This document shows positions 8,713 to 17,216 of a stretch of 64,000 nucleotides of DNA, piece after piece (position 1 is the stretch's first letter; every line of letters begins with the position of its first letter). Origin of the DNA: Macrococcoides animalis (GTDB lineage Bacteria; Bacillota; Bacilli; Staphylococcales; Staphylococcaceae); assembly GCF_047425875.1 (NCBI RefSeq), contig NZ_CP179727.1:62001-126000 (forward strand), given 5' to 3'. A program made the position numbers and the translations under genes. Under the pieces are notes generated by a model, which was not told the origin of the DNA, searched no databases, and was given only the letters and a program-made list of their open reading frames with translations.

Positions 8713-10244
8713 TAAATTTCCACCCCAACTGGTTCTAATATTTCAATCAATTCTCCGTTTAATGAGTAACGCATTGTTTCAGTAATTCGCACTTTAACTA
8801 ATTTTCCAATTGCGTCTTCAGGTCCAGGGAAGTTAACTAACTTACTTTTATCTGTATATCCTGCTAGTATTGCTTCATTTTTCTTAGATGGACCTTCACA
8901 AAGTACAATCACTTCTTGATCTTGATATTTCTTTAATGCACTTTCAGTATGATGTTCTACGACTTTATTTAAACGACGTAAACGGTCTTTTTTATCCTCA
9001 GTAGATACATTATCTATCATCTTCGCTGCTGGAGTACCTTCACGAGGTGAATATAAATAAGTATACGCATGTTCAAAACCAACGCGTTCATATAAATCAA
9101 TTGTATCTAAGAATTGTTCTTCTGTCTCGTTAGGATATCCGACAATAATATCTGTTGTTAAAGCAACATTAGGAATTGCTGCTTTAATCTTATCCACAAG
9201 CTCTAAATAGCTTTCACGCGTATATTTACGTCCCATGATTTTTAATACGTCGTTATTACCACTTTGAACTGGTAAATGAATATGCGGTACAATATTGCCA
9301 CCTTGCGCAAGCACTTCGATTAAACGGTCATCAAAGTCCCAAGGATGACTTGTCATGAAGCGTACACGTGGTATATCAATCTTTTGGATATCAGCCATTA
9401 AATCACCTAAACCATAGTTTAAGCCATCTATATCTTTACCATAAGCATTAACGTTTTGACCTAATAGACAAATCTCTTTGTATCCTCGACGTGCTAAATC
9501 ACGTACTTCAGCAATTATCTCTTCAGGTAAACGACTGCGTTCTTTACCACGCGTAAATGGCACAATACAGTATGTACAGAATTTATCGCAGCCATACATA
9601 ATATTAACCCATGCTTTCGTTTCACCCATACGTACTTTTGGAAGGTTTTCAATAACGTCACCTTCTTTAGACCATACTTCAACAACCATCGCTTTTGACA
9701 TATAAGCTTCATCTAAAATTGCAGGTAAACGGTGAATGTTATGCGTACCAAATATCATATCTACATTTTGGTAAGACTTCATAATCTTATTCACTACAGA
9801 TTCTTCTTGTGACATGCAACCACAAACCCCAATTAATACTTCAGGTTTTGCAAGTTTGATATGTTTTAAGTTACCGATTTCTCCGAACACTTTATTTTCA
9901 GCATTTTCACGAATCGCACATGTATTCAGTAAGATAACATCCGCTTCGTTAACATCATTAGTTGCTTCATATTCTAATGCTTCAAAGATACCTGCCATTA
10001 CTTCAGTATCATGTTCGTTCATTTGACAACCGTATGTACGAATAAAGAACTTACGTCCACGACCTAAACCTTTATATTTTTCATCAATAGTAAATGCATG
10101 ATGCTCAACCGTTTCTTTACCACGTTTTTTTGCATCTTTTAAACTAGGTGGTTGATATACTTTTTCGAAATATTTACTGTAATCTTTCTCGGGTGCATTT
10201 TTTCCACGCACTTGAGAAGCATCTAATCTACTTTCTTCATTCAT
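8712..10244 (-). CDS. miaB: tRNA-2-methylthio-N6-dimethylallyladenosine synthase MiaB
   Basis: This 510-residue radical-SAM methylthiotransferase adds the methylthio group to i6A at position 37 of tRNAs. It has an N-terminal UPF0004 domain (FIRTYGCQMNEHD, with Cys about 74 and two later Cys for the auxiliary cluster), a radical-SAM domain with CDKFCTYC (CxxxCxxC, about 219-226) and a C-terminal TRAM domain. Length is typical of Firmicutes MiaB, which carries a 60-residue N-terminal extension. The ATG at 10244 lies downstream of a strong promoter (10282-10310) and heads the miaB-ricA-thiW-mutSL transcript. Confidence 0.97.
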   Translation of the reverse strand: MNEESRLDASQVRGKNAPEKDYSKYFEKVYQPPSLKDAKKRGKETVEHHAFTIDEKYKGLGRGRKFFIRTYGCQMNEHDTEVMAGIFEALEYEATNDVNEADVILLNTCAIRENAENKVFGEIGNLKHIKLAKPEVLIGVCGCMSQEESVVNKIMKSYQNVDMIFGTHNIHRLPAILDEAYMSKAMVVEVWSKEGDVIENLPKVRMGETKAWVNIMYGCDKFCTYCIVPFTRGKERSRLPEEIIAEVRDLARRGYKEICLLGQNVNAYGKDIDGLNYGLGDLMADIQKIDIPRVRFMTSHPWDFDDRLIEVLAQGGNIVPHIHLPVQSGNNDVLKIMGRKYTRESYLELVDKIKAAIPNVALTTDIIVGYPNETEEQFLDTIDLYERVGFEHAYTYLYSPREGTPAAKMIDNVSTEDKKDRLRRLNKVVEHHTESALKKYQDQEVIVLCEGPSKKNEAILAGYTDKSKLVNFPGPEDAIGKLVKVRITETMRYSLNGELIEILEPVGVEI

Positions 10245-10281
10245 TTCATACTAACCCCATTTTCAACTTAATCATTCCTAT

Positions 10282-10310
10282 AGTATAACTTTTTAAACAT
10301 GCTTTTTCAA
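10282..10310 (-). promoter_or_regulatory. Promoter of the miaB-ricA-thiW-mutSL unit
   Basis: Minus strand: TTGAAA (10310-10305), a 17-base spacer, then TATACT (10287-10282), with initiation expected near 10275. It is upstream of miaB and divergent from the zinc-ribbon gene promoter. A palindrome TTTTACT-ttac-AGTAAAA at 10316-10333 lies just upstream, between the two promoters. Confidence 0.75.
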
Positions 10311-10337
10311 AGTATTTTTACTTTACAGTAAAATATT

Positions 10338-10365
10338 TTGTTTATGGAAATTTATAGAATATAAT
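10338..10365 (+). promoter_or_regulatory. Promoter of the zinc-ribbon gene
   Basis: TTGTTT (10338-10343), a 16-base spacer and a perfect TATAAT (10360-10365). Initiation near 10372 would leave a short leader before the SD at 10381-10386. Confidence 0.7.
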
Positions 10366-10394
10366 GAAAACAATAGACAAAAGGAGTGAAATAT

Positions 10395-10601
10395 ATGGAA
10401 CGTTCAGAAGGCTGTGTAAAATGTGGCACGAAAGAGACAACTGTTAAGAATGTATCGATGGCAGGTTCAGGTTTATCTAAAATATTCGATATCGAGCACA
10501 ATAACTTTGTTGCAATTTCTTGTAACAACTGTGGATTCACTGAATTTTATAAGGATAAAGGAAACAGTACAAGTAATATCATTGACTTATTTTTCAGTTA
10601 A
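10395..10601 (+). CDS. Small zinc-ribbon protein
   Basis: A 68-residue protein with two CxxC pairs (CVKC near residue 7, CNNC near residue 44) separated by a short basic/hydrophobic stretch containing GSGLSKIFDIEHN. This fits the family of small predicted nucleic-acid-binding zinc-ribbon proteins (PF09855-like). The biochemical role is unknown. The ATG at 10395 is eight bases after AAGGAG; a GTG at 10386 in frame is part of that SD region. It has its own promoter and ends in a bidirectional terminator, so it is monocistronic, divergent from miaB. Confidence 0.8.
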   Translation: MERSEGCVKCGTKETTVKNVSMAGSGLSKIFDIEHNNFVAISCNNCGFTEFYKDKGNSTSNIIDLFFS

Positions 10602-10626
10602 AAAAAGCGCCGAAGCGCTTTTTTAT
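10601..10626. terminator. Bidirectional terminator
   Basis: AAGCGC-cgaa-GCGCTT flanked by A6 on the left and T6 on the right. It can end the zinc-ribbon gene on the plus strand and the ABC-2 permease operon on the minus strand. Confidence 0.85.
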
Positions 10627-10647
10627 TTATAAATGAAAAAGAAATAT

Positions 10648-11307
10648 TTAATCATTCCTATAGATTAATTGTGAAGAGATACAAATGATGAAACCAATGG
10701 CTGTAACGATATATGGCAATTGATATAAATAGAAATACCAATAAGGATTATCGCCTAAATTTAGATTCATATTGAAATCATTCATCACCAATAAATGGTG
10801 AAAACCAAATGCGAATAATAATAATGCTCCGCCAAAGCTTGCAAGTATGACGTACCAAAATGTATTTTTAATACCGATAATTAGCATTAATCCATTCATG
10901 ATTAAGCTAATTCCAAACATCAAGAACAAACCATTTATTTTATAGAAATCATCATTGATTGAATAAAATATTACTGCGAATATTATTAGTATTAAATGTG
11001 GCACTATAACGAGTGTAAAATTAGCTAACCTTAACTCACGTTTAGTAAAAGGCAAACTGTCATACCATTTAGTTGTTTTATATTTTCTAAGTTGTTCGTA
11101 CTTATGCGAAAGCAGGAAAAATATACTAACCATTGTGAACATGAAAAACGTGTCTGAGAAGTTGAATGTAAACTTATTTTGATCAAACTTTGTTGGTAAA
11201 TCTTGACCAATGATAATCTTCATCACAATCGTAAATAAGAATAATCCTAATATGATCAATGGATAATTTCTCATAATGCGGTAATCTAATGCTAAAATTT
11301 TCTTCAT
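10648..11307 (-). CDS. ABC-2 type permease subunit (second)
   Basis: A 219-residue hydrophobic protein with about six membrane segments (for example IILGLFLFTIVMKII and LILIIFAVIFYSI), resembling ABC-2 exporter permeases. No substrate motif is recognised. The ATG at 11307 follows GGAGTGAT; the longer frame to 11352 overlaps the preceding permease and is not needed. It starts two bases after the stop of the neighbouring permease gene and is last in the unit GntR-ATPase-permease-permease (13336 down to 10648). The two permeases probably form one exporter with the ATPase at 12060. Transport target unknown. Confidence 0.7.
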   Translation of the reverse strand: MKKILALDYRIMRNYPLIILGLFLFTIVMKIIIGQDLPTKFDQNKFTFNFSDTFFMFTMVSIFFLLSHKYEQLRKYKTTKWYDSLPFTKRELRLANFTLVIVPHLILIIFAVIFYSINDDFYKINGLFLMFGISLIMNGLMLIIGIKNTFWYVILASFGGALLLFAFGFHHLLVMNDFNMNLNLGDNPYWYFYLYQLPYIVTAIGFIICISSQLIYRND

Positions 11308-11308
11308 A

Positions 11309-11959
11309 TTAATCACTCCATAAAAGATGTTTTGAGTGTGCATGTTTTTCAATATAAACTTTTGAACAAATTGAAAAGATTAAAACAGAAACAAGCACAA
11401 TTACAGGTAACCAAGTAAAATAGAATAAGGTTGTATCTATCATTCCTCTATCGTATAAATTTTGAATTGGCATATATCCAAATAGAAAGAAGATAAACGT
11501 ACCCATGAAAATAATCAGACTAATTTTTTGATTAAATCTTGTATTCTTATATTTCTGAATCATAATTAAAATAGAAGTGAATATAGAAATGCTAATCATA
11601 TACATTAGAGGCAACATCATAAATATTCTATCTGTACCTACTAAAAATGCAGACCATAAAATATAAGCGCATAGATTAGATAACAAAATGATGATTAAAT
11701 CAGTCGTAATGATTACATTTGTTGAAGATGGTAATGTAAAAATAAACTCACCTATTTTGCGTTGATCTGTTGTAATTAAATAACCATAATAAATTGTTAT
11801 TAAGTAAACGAAAGCAATAATTAAAAATGTTTGAGCAAAGCCATCACTCGGTACAAATTGATGTATTAAAATTAATGCTAAAGTAATTGTTGAAAATAAG
11901 ATAATATAATCGACTTGCGATTTAATTATTAAATAAATAAGTTTAATTTGGTTATACAC
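11309..11959 (-). CDS. ABC-2 type permease subunit (first)
   Basis: A 216-residue protein with about six hydrophobic segments (for example YIILFSTITLALILIHQF and FLIIAFVYLITIYYG). The start is GTG at 11959, eight bases after AAAGGAT; an ATG just upstream is out of frame. A 100-base gap separates it from the ATPase gene. That gap holds a small AT-rich inverted repeat (11981-12000) followed by a run of T on the minus strand, which may reduce permease expression. Function as the membrane half of an ABC exporter is inferred from topology and operon position. Confidence 0.7.
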   Translation of the reverse strand: MYNQIKLIYLIIKSQVDYIILFSTITLALILIHQFVPSDGFAQTFLIIAFVYLITIYYGYLITTDQRKIGEFIFTLPSSTNVIITTDLIIILLSNLCAYILWSAFLVGTDRIFMMLPLMYMISISIFTSILIMIQKYKNTRFNQKISLIIFMGTFIFFLFGYMPIQNLYDRGMIDTTLFYFTWLPVIVLVSVLIFSICSKVYIEKHAHSKHLLWSD

Positions 11960-12059
11960 TGTGTCATATCCTTTCTAAAAATATGAAAATATATTCATAT
12001 CCTCCATAATAAATCTTTCGAGTGTGACCTATTAATCGTCTTTTGTATTATAATTTTAA

Positions 12060-12962
12060 CTAGTATGCAGTATAAACAACTTCAGCTGATTGATCATGGT
12101 GCATGCGCTCCCTTTTCTTAAAATACATGAGCTCATCGATATTCACCTTACGAATTGATACTTCATTTCCGAACAATTCATCCATCGCTTGTGCATCTTT
12201 CGTTAACGCAGTAAAACTCTCTTCAAAATACTCCGTACCAATCAATAATGATTTAATTTCATCATCTATAATATACGCTGGTCCTCGAACAATTTTATAT
12301 TCATCTAATATCAAATCTTTTTCATCCATCATAATCATTTTTCCTTTTTCAATGTAGCAAATATAATCAGCAATGGATTCTAAATCAGATGTGATATGTG
12401 TTGAAAACAGAATCGTCATTTCTTCATCTAACATTAAATCTTGGAATATCTTTAACAGTTCAACCCTGAACGTCGGATCTAAATTAGACGTTGGTTCGTC
12501 TAATACTAATAACTTCGCATGATGACTAAGCGCTGTCGCTAAACTTAGCTTCACTTTCATCCCTTGAGAGAGATGTTTAATCTTTGTCTTTGTCGGTACT
12601 TCAAAGCGTTCTAAATAGTTATAATATGCTTTACTATCCCATTTTTCAAAGTACATCTTCATAATGGTCTCAAGTTTCTTCGCATTCATCCAATCCGGGA
12701 AGTGGTTCTCACTAAATACAATCCCTATCTCAGAAAGTATCCCTGCTCTATCTTCTAAATACGTTTGATCAAAGACTCTTATTTCTCCATCATCAGGTGT
12801 TGTTAGATTGAGTAATTGATAAATCAAAGTCGTTTTACCAGCACCATTCTCACCAATGAGTCCTGTAATATAACCTTTAGGGATTTGTAAATTTGGAATA
12901 TCGAGTACAAATTTAGTCTGCTTAAACTTTAAATTGTTTACTTCTATTACATTTGGCTGCAT
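12060..12962 (-). CDS. ABC transporter ATP-binding protein
   Basis: A 300-residue ABC ATPase with GENGAGKTTLIYQ (Walker A, about 36-48), LSQGMKVKLSLATAL (signature) and LLVLDEPTSNLDP (Walker B), then a switch His in FSTHIT. After the ATPase core comes a roughly 90-residue C-terminal tail ending in QSAEVVYTAY, of unknown role. The ATG at 12962 follows GGGAGGA; the frame is open a further five codons. It lies two bases after the GntR regulator stop. The arrangement (YtrA-type GntR, ATPase, two permeases) resembles bacitracin/lantibiotic/PSM-type peptide export operons, but only one ATPase is present, unlike S. aureus pmtABCD. Confidence 0.85.
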   Translation of the reverse strand: MQPNVIEVNNLKFKQTKFVLDIPNLQIPKGYITGLIGENGAGKTTLIYQLLNLTTPDDGEIRVFDQTYLEDRAGILSEIGIVFSENHFPDWMNAKKLETIMKMYFEKWDSKAYYNYLERFEVPTKTKIKHLSQGMKVKLSLATALSHHAKLLVLDEPTSNLDPTFRVELLKIFQDLMLDEEMTILFSTHITSDLESIADYICYIEKGKMIMMDEKDLILDEYKIVRGPAYIIDDEIKSLLIGTEYFEESFTALTKDAQAMDELFGNEVSIRKVNIDELMYFKKRERMHHDQSAEVVYTAY

Positions 12963-12964
12963 TT

Positions 12965-13336
12965 TTATTCCTCCCATAAATCTTGAGTAAGTTCAACGAA
13001 ATCTTGTTTTTCTAAATTAAGTTGCTTTGCAAGTTGTATCGACGAAAGTATGAGTGACTCTAATTCTTTATTCGATTGTTCCTCAATCATTGCAATATTG
13101 CCTTGCGAAACAAATGTGCCTTTACCAGGAATCGTATAAAGATAACCTAAATCTTCTAAATCTTTGTAAGCGCGTTTCGTTGTTATTACACTAATACCTA
13201 ACATTTTAGCTAGTGCTCGCATAGACATTAGTGACTCACCTTCTTTTAATTCCTTCGCCATAATTAATCGAATAATTTCTGACTTTAATTGCTCATAAAT
13301 CGGTAAATCACTTTTTGGATCAAAATAAATATTCAA
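12965..13336 (-). CDS. GntR-family (YtrA-type) transcriptional regulator
   Basis: A 123-residue protein with an N-terminal winged helix: PIYEQLKSEIIRLI, LMSMRALAKMLGISVITTKRAY and LGYLYTIPGKGTFVS. This is followed by only about 45 residues, the short effector-less tail of the YtrA subgroup that controls ABC exporter operons. The likely start is TTG at 13336, five bases after AAGGTGA. The frame stays open to 13381, but that would cover the operator. First gene of the ABC operon and probably its repressor, acting at the palindrome 13358-13386. Confidence 0.85.
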   Translation of the reverse strand: MNIYFDPKSDLPIYEQLKSEIIRLIMAKELKEGESLMSMRALAKMLGISVITTKRAYKDLEDLGYLYTIPGKGTFVSQGNIAMIEEQSNKELESLILSSIQLAKQLNLEKQDFVELTQDLWEE

Positions 13337-13357
13337 TTCATCACCTTCTTCTTTGTT

Positions 13358-13386
13358 ATACTGTATATATACAATATACACAGTAT
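13358..13386. promoter_or_regulatory. Palindromic operator for the GntR regulator
   Basis: Twelve-base arms 13358-13369 (ATACTGTATATA) and 13375-13386 (TATACACAGTAT) match at 11 of 12 positions around a five-base centre. It lies 22 bases upstream of the regulator's TTG start. Its position and symmetry fit autoregulation by a dimeric GntR protein. Confidence 0.7.
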
Positions 13387-13414
13387 ATACGATTTTGTAA
13401 AGTAGAATTTATAA

Positions 13415-13444
13415 AGTCCTCGTAAACAAATGTTTACGAGGACT
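13415..13444 (-). terminator. Hairpin downstream of the ABC exporter genes
   Basis: A perfect 14-bp stem (13415-13428 with 13431-13444, two-base loop) containing TCCTCGTAAACA. On the minus strand the trailing sequence TTATAAATT is AT-rich but not a clean T-run. A second imperfect stem at 13492-13515 (GCACGGTTT with AAACTGTGC) lies closer to the stop. Together they probably separate the exporter operon from the GntR operon. Confidence 0.65.
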
Positions 13445-13523
13445 ATAGATCCACGGCTTAAACTTGAGCAGTGTACTTTCTTATATTATTCTGCACGGTT
13501 TGACCTTAAACTGTGCGTACGCA

Positions 13524-15374
13524 CTAATCTAATAACTCATTTTCTTCATCTGAATTTAGCATGTCGAAATATACACCACGCGCAGCAATCAATTCACTTT
13601 GTTTTCCCGCTTCAATTACCTCACCTTGACTTAACACAACAATCTTATCAGCTTTCTTCACCGTGTTTAATCGGTGTGCAATTATAATACTTGTTCTACC
13701 ATGCATCAATTTTTCAATGGCTTCTTGTAATTTCATTTCAGTCACTGTATCGATATTACTTGTCGCTTCATCTAATAAGAGAATCTTCGGATCTAGAACT
13801 AAAGCTCGAGAGATATTTATCAATTGCTTTTCTCCTTGTGATAGATGTGTTGATTCAAACGATATTTCAGTATCAAATCCCTTTTCAAGACGCATAATAA
13901 AATCATATGCATTCGCATCTTTTGCAGCTTGTATCATCACTTCATCACTAATTTCTTGATTCTTATATTTGATATTTTCTCTTATGGTTCCATCAAATAT
14001 AAACGGATCTTGTAATACATAAGCCATTTGATTTCGAAGTGTTGATTTCGGTATATCTTTAATATCAATACCATCTATTGTGATATTACCACCTTGAATT
14101 TCATAAAATCTTGCTAGCAACTGGATAATCGTCGTTTTACCAGCACCAGTCGCTCCAACCAATGCAAGTGACTCGCCTTTATTCACTTGAAATGATACAT
14201 TGTTTATCGTCGGTTTTGATTGTGTATCGTTATATTTAAAGACCACATTTTGAAGTGCTATATCACCTTTAATTTCAAGTTGACGATTATGATTATCCAC
14301 ATCTATCTCTTTTTCGGTATCAATAATTTCAAACACACGTTCAGCCCCACTCAATGCACTTAATACGGTATTGAACTGGTTAGCTAAATCATTAAGTGGT
14401 CTTGTAAATTGACGTGCATACTCAGCAAAAATTACAATCGTTCCAACAGTGATACCATAGCCTTTCAATGCAAGGATACCACCGATTCCAGCTACAACTG
14501 CAAAAGATATATTGTTAAATAAGTTCATTACTTTTGGTATAAAACCTGAATACGTCACGGACCAAAAGCTATGATCACGAACGTTTTTATTCTTCTCACT
14601 AAATCCTTGTATTACTTCTTGTTCTTGAGAAAATACTTTAACGACGACTTGTCCAGATACGATTTCCTCAATATATCCGTTCATTTCACCAATTGCTTTT
14701 TGTCGACGTTTATAGAGCGGTCCAGTTCTTCTTGTAATCCACTGCATTGCGATAAACATCAGTGGAATAATAATCATCGTAAGTAACGTAAGTAATGGCG
14801 ATAACATTAGCATTACAATGATAGTTCCCACGATGGTTATAATAGACGATGTAAACTGAATAAATGATGAATTTAGCACTTGTGATATTGTATCAATATC
14901 ATTTGTCATACGACTCATGAGTTCCCCGTGCTGACGTTTATCAAAGAATGGAATCGGTAATTTCTGCATATGCGAGAATAGATTCATTCTCAATTTGTAA
15001 ACCGTCTCTTGCGCAATGGTTACCATAATAATAGCGGCAATATATGATGTTAATGACAACATAATAAAAATAAATAATAATAGCCATAAATCTTCAGTTA
15101 AACCATTAAACTTTTTAGGAATAATTTTTTCATCTATAATTTTACCGATCATATAAGGACCTAACAATCCTAATAAGGAAGATATGATGACACAAACGAT
15201 TACAATGAATAACTTCAAGTGTGCATCATCCATCAGTTCCCAAATTCGTAGCATCGAATACTTCCAATTCTTTGTTTTTGGTAACGGATTACCGCGCTGA
15301 TCAGTTTTCTGTTTATTTTTCTTTAGATCTTCTTTCTTTAGTATAAATTCATGTCCAAGAATCGATTTAGACAC
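13524..15374 (-). CDS. ABC exporter half-transporter, catalytic-site subunit
   Basis: A 616-residue fused permease-ATPase of the multidrug/lipid exporter class. Six membrane helices occupy about residues 55-350. The nucleotide-binding domain shows GATGAGKTTIIQ, LSQGEKQLINISRAL and ILLLDEATSNID. The Glu after the Walker B Asp is intact, in contrast to its partner. The likely start is GTG at 15374 with SD GAGGTG six bases upstream, overlapping the partner gene by eight bases; the frame is open to 15401. The pair resembles heterodimeric exporters such as BmrCD or LmrCD. Substrate not determined. Confidence 0.88.
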   Translation of the reverse strand: MSKSILGHEFILKKEDLKKNKQKTDQRGNPLPKTKNWKYSMLRIWELMDDAHLKLFIVIVCVIISSLLGLLGPYMIGKIIDEKIIPKKFNGLTEDLWLLLFIFIMLSLTSYIAAIIMVTIAQETVYKLRMNLFSHMQKLPIPFFDKRQHGELMSRMTNDIDTISQVLNSSFIQFTSSIITIVGTIIVMLMLSPLLTLLTMIIIPLMFIAMQWITRRTGPLYKRRQKAIGEMNGYIEEIVSGQVVVKVFSQEQEVIQGFSEKNKNVRDHSFWSVTYSGFIPKVMNLFNNISFAVVAGIGGILALKGYGITVGTIVIFAEYARQFTRPLNDLANQFNTVLSALSGAERVFEIIDTEKEIDVDNHNRQLEIKGDIALQNVVFKYNDTQSKPTINNVSFQVNKGESLALVGATGAGKTTIIQLLARFYEIQGGNITIDGIDIKDIPKSTLRNQMAYVLQDPFIFDGTIRENIKYKNQEISDEVMIQAAKDANAYDFIMRLEKGFDTEISFESTHLSQGEKQLINISRALVLDPKILLLDEATSNIDTVTEMKLQEAIEKLMHGRTSIIIAHRLNTVKKADKIVVLSQGEVIEAGKQSELIAARGVYFDMLNSDEENELLD

Positions 15375-17082
15375 CGTTCTCACCTCTTTCTTGTGAGGCA
15401 TTGATTTGTCGATAAAGTTCAGATGTCTCTAGTAGTTTTGCATGATTACCAAGACCGACAACTTTACCTTGATCTAGTAATAAGATATGATCTGCTGTCT
15501 TAGCTGTTTCTATTTTTTGAGTGACAATAATACGTGTCATCGGCAGTTTTTGTAACGTATTAAACAATTTTGATTCTGTATGTATATCTAAAGCTGACGT
15601 TGAATCATCAAGTATCAATATGTTAGGCTCTCTGATAATGGCACGTGCAATTGCAATCCGCTGTTTTTGGCCACCCGATAAATTAACCCCTTCTTGCCCA
15701 ACTCGTGTATGATAATCCTCATCGAAATCCATTATGCTGTCATGTATTTGAGCGATTTCTGTAGCTCTCATGACTTCACTTTCTGTTGCAAGTTGATTAC
15801 CGAAAATTATATTATCAAATACAGTTCCCGTGAATAATGTATTTTTTTGTGGCACATAACCAATCATCTCTCTTAAATAACTTTCTTGATATTCTTTGAC
15901 ATCTTTACCGTCAATTAATATTTGTCCTTTTGTTGGTTCATACATCCTTGGAATTAAGCTCAGCATCGCTGACTTGCCTGAACCTGTAGCACCCATTATC
16001 ACAAATTTTTCACCCGAATTAATTTTGAAGTTAATGTTTTCTAAAACGTTGCGATGTGATAAAGGATATTTGAAATCTACATTAATAAATTCAATACTTG
16101 CACCACCTGAATGCGGCTTTGTATCAGTTTCAGATAAATGTTCATCAATCGGAGTCTGTAATACCTCACTCATACGATCACTACTCGCCTTTGCTCTAGA
16201 GAAAGCGATAATAATAAAAGCAAACATTGAGAAACCACCTTGCATTCTTAAAGCATAATTAATGACCGCAACAAGTGCACCCACATTGATTACTTTACTT
16301 GTTACCTCTTTAGCACCTACGTAAATAACGACGAGTAAGGCAATGTTCATAATAATTAATAAAAATGGTAATATACGTTCCATTAATTTTAATGCTTTAA
16401 TCGTATCGTTTTTAAGTAAAGTTGATGTTGTTTCGAATTTATCTGTTTCATAATCCCCACTTAAATTGGCACGAACCATTCGAACAGAAGATAAGTTTTG
16501 TTGTATTGTTCTGTTCACCCCGTCGAGTTCTTTTTGTACACGTTTAAATAACTTCATGCCACTTCTTGCTGATATGTATAAAAAAATAAAAATAATAGGA
16601 CTTCCCATAAGCAAGTATATTGCTAAATCCGGTGCAACCATAAAACTCATGATAATACTGCCAATTACAAGTAATGGTGCACGCAGCATAATGCGTAAAC
16701 TCATAAATAGTACCATTTCGCAAGCAATCACGTCACTAGTAAGACGTGTAATAATACTTGATGTACTAAATTTTTCTAAAGTTGCAAGTGAAAACTTTTG
16801 AATATGGTTAAATAATGCTTCACGTAAATCAAATGAAAAACTATGACACACATGACTTGCGACAAATGAATTTATTATACCGCAAATAAAAGCAACAATA
16901 CTCATCACAATCAATATACCTAAATAATACAAAGTTCGATTTAAATCATTATTAATAATGCCCTCATTTATTATATTTGAGAGAATGACTGGTAAACTCA
17001 GTTCTACTGCTAATTCTAATAACATTAGTAATAATGCAAATACGATATACCCCGTATAAGGTTTTGTAAATTTTAAAATCAC
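15367..17082 (-). CDS. ABC exporter half-transporter, degenerate-site subunit
   Basis: A 571-residue fused permease-ATPase: six membrane helices in about residues 10-300, then GATGSGKSAMLSL (Walker A), LSGGQKQRIAIARAI (signature) and ILILDDSTSALD (Walker B). The residue after the Walker B Asp is Asp instead of the catalytic Glu. This is the hallmark of the degenerate site in heterodimeric exporters, so it should pair with the product of the overlapping downstream gene. The GTG start at 17082 follows GAGGGTGG. First gene of the pair; its upstream region is shared with the divergent DedA gene. Confidence 0.88.
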   Translation of the reverse strand: MILKFTKPYTGYIVFALLLMLLELAVELSLPVILSNIINEGIINNDLNRTLYYLGILIVMSIVAFICGIINSFVASHVCHSFSFDLREALFNHIQKFSLATLEKFSTSSIITRLTSDVIACEMVLFMSLRIMLRAPLLVIGSIIMSFMVAPDLAIYLLMGSPIIFIFLYISARSGMKLFKRVQKELDGVNRTIQQNLSSVRMVRANLSGDYETDKFETTSTLLKNDTIKALKLMERILPFLLIIMNIALLVVIYVGAKEVTSKVINVGALVAVINYALRMQGGFSMFAFIIIAFSRAKASSDRMSEVLQTPIDEHLSETDTKPHSGGASIEFINVDFKYPLSHRNVLENINFKINSGEKFVIMGATGSGKSAMLSLIPRMYEPTKGQILIDGKDVKEYQESYLREMIGYVPQKNTLFTGTVFDNIIFGNQLATESEVMRATEIAQIHDSIMDFDEDYHTRVGQEGVNLSGGQKQRIAIARAIIREPNILILDDSTSALDIHTESKLFNTLQKLPMTRIIVTQKIETAKTADHILLLDQGKVVGLGNHAKLLETSELYRQINASQERGENGV

Positions 17083-17154
17083 ATGCCCACCCTCTTTCTA
17101 TTAATATTATTATGCCATTAATTATTTTAATTAAAAATAAATATACTTACCCTT

Positions 17155-17182
17155 TTGAAACTTCTTGTTACTAGCGTATAAT
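17155..17182 (+). promoter_or_regulatory. Promoter of the DedA gene
   Basis: TTGAAA (17155-17160), a 16-base spacer and a perfect TATAAT (17177-17182). Initiation near 17189 means that an in-frame ATG at 17181 is not transcribed, supporting the start at 17217. Confidence 0.75.
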
Positions 17183-17216
17183 GAAAAGGAAAACATTAGA
17201 ATTGGAGATTATGAAT

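Noticed and set aside
10423..10632. 69-codon plus-strand ORF overlapping the zinc-ribbon gene
   Set aside because: Other frame of a gene with clear CxxC motifs, and it would translate through the terminator stem.
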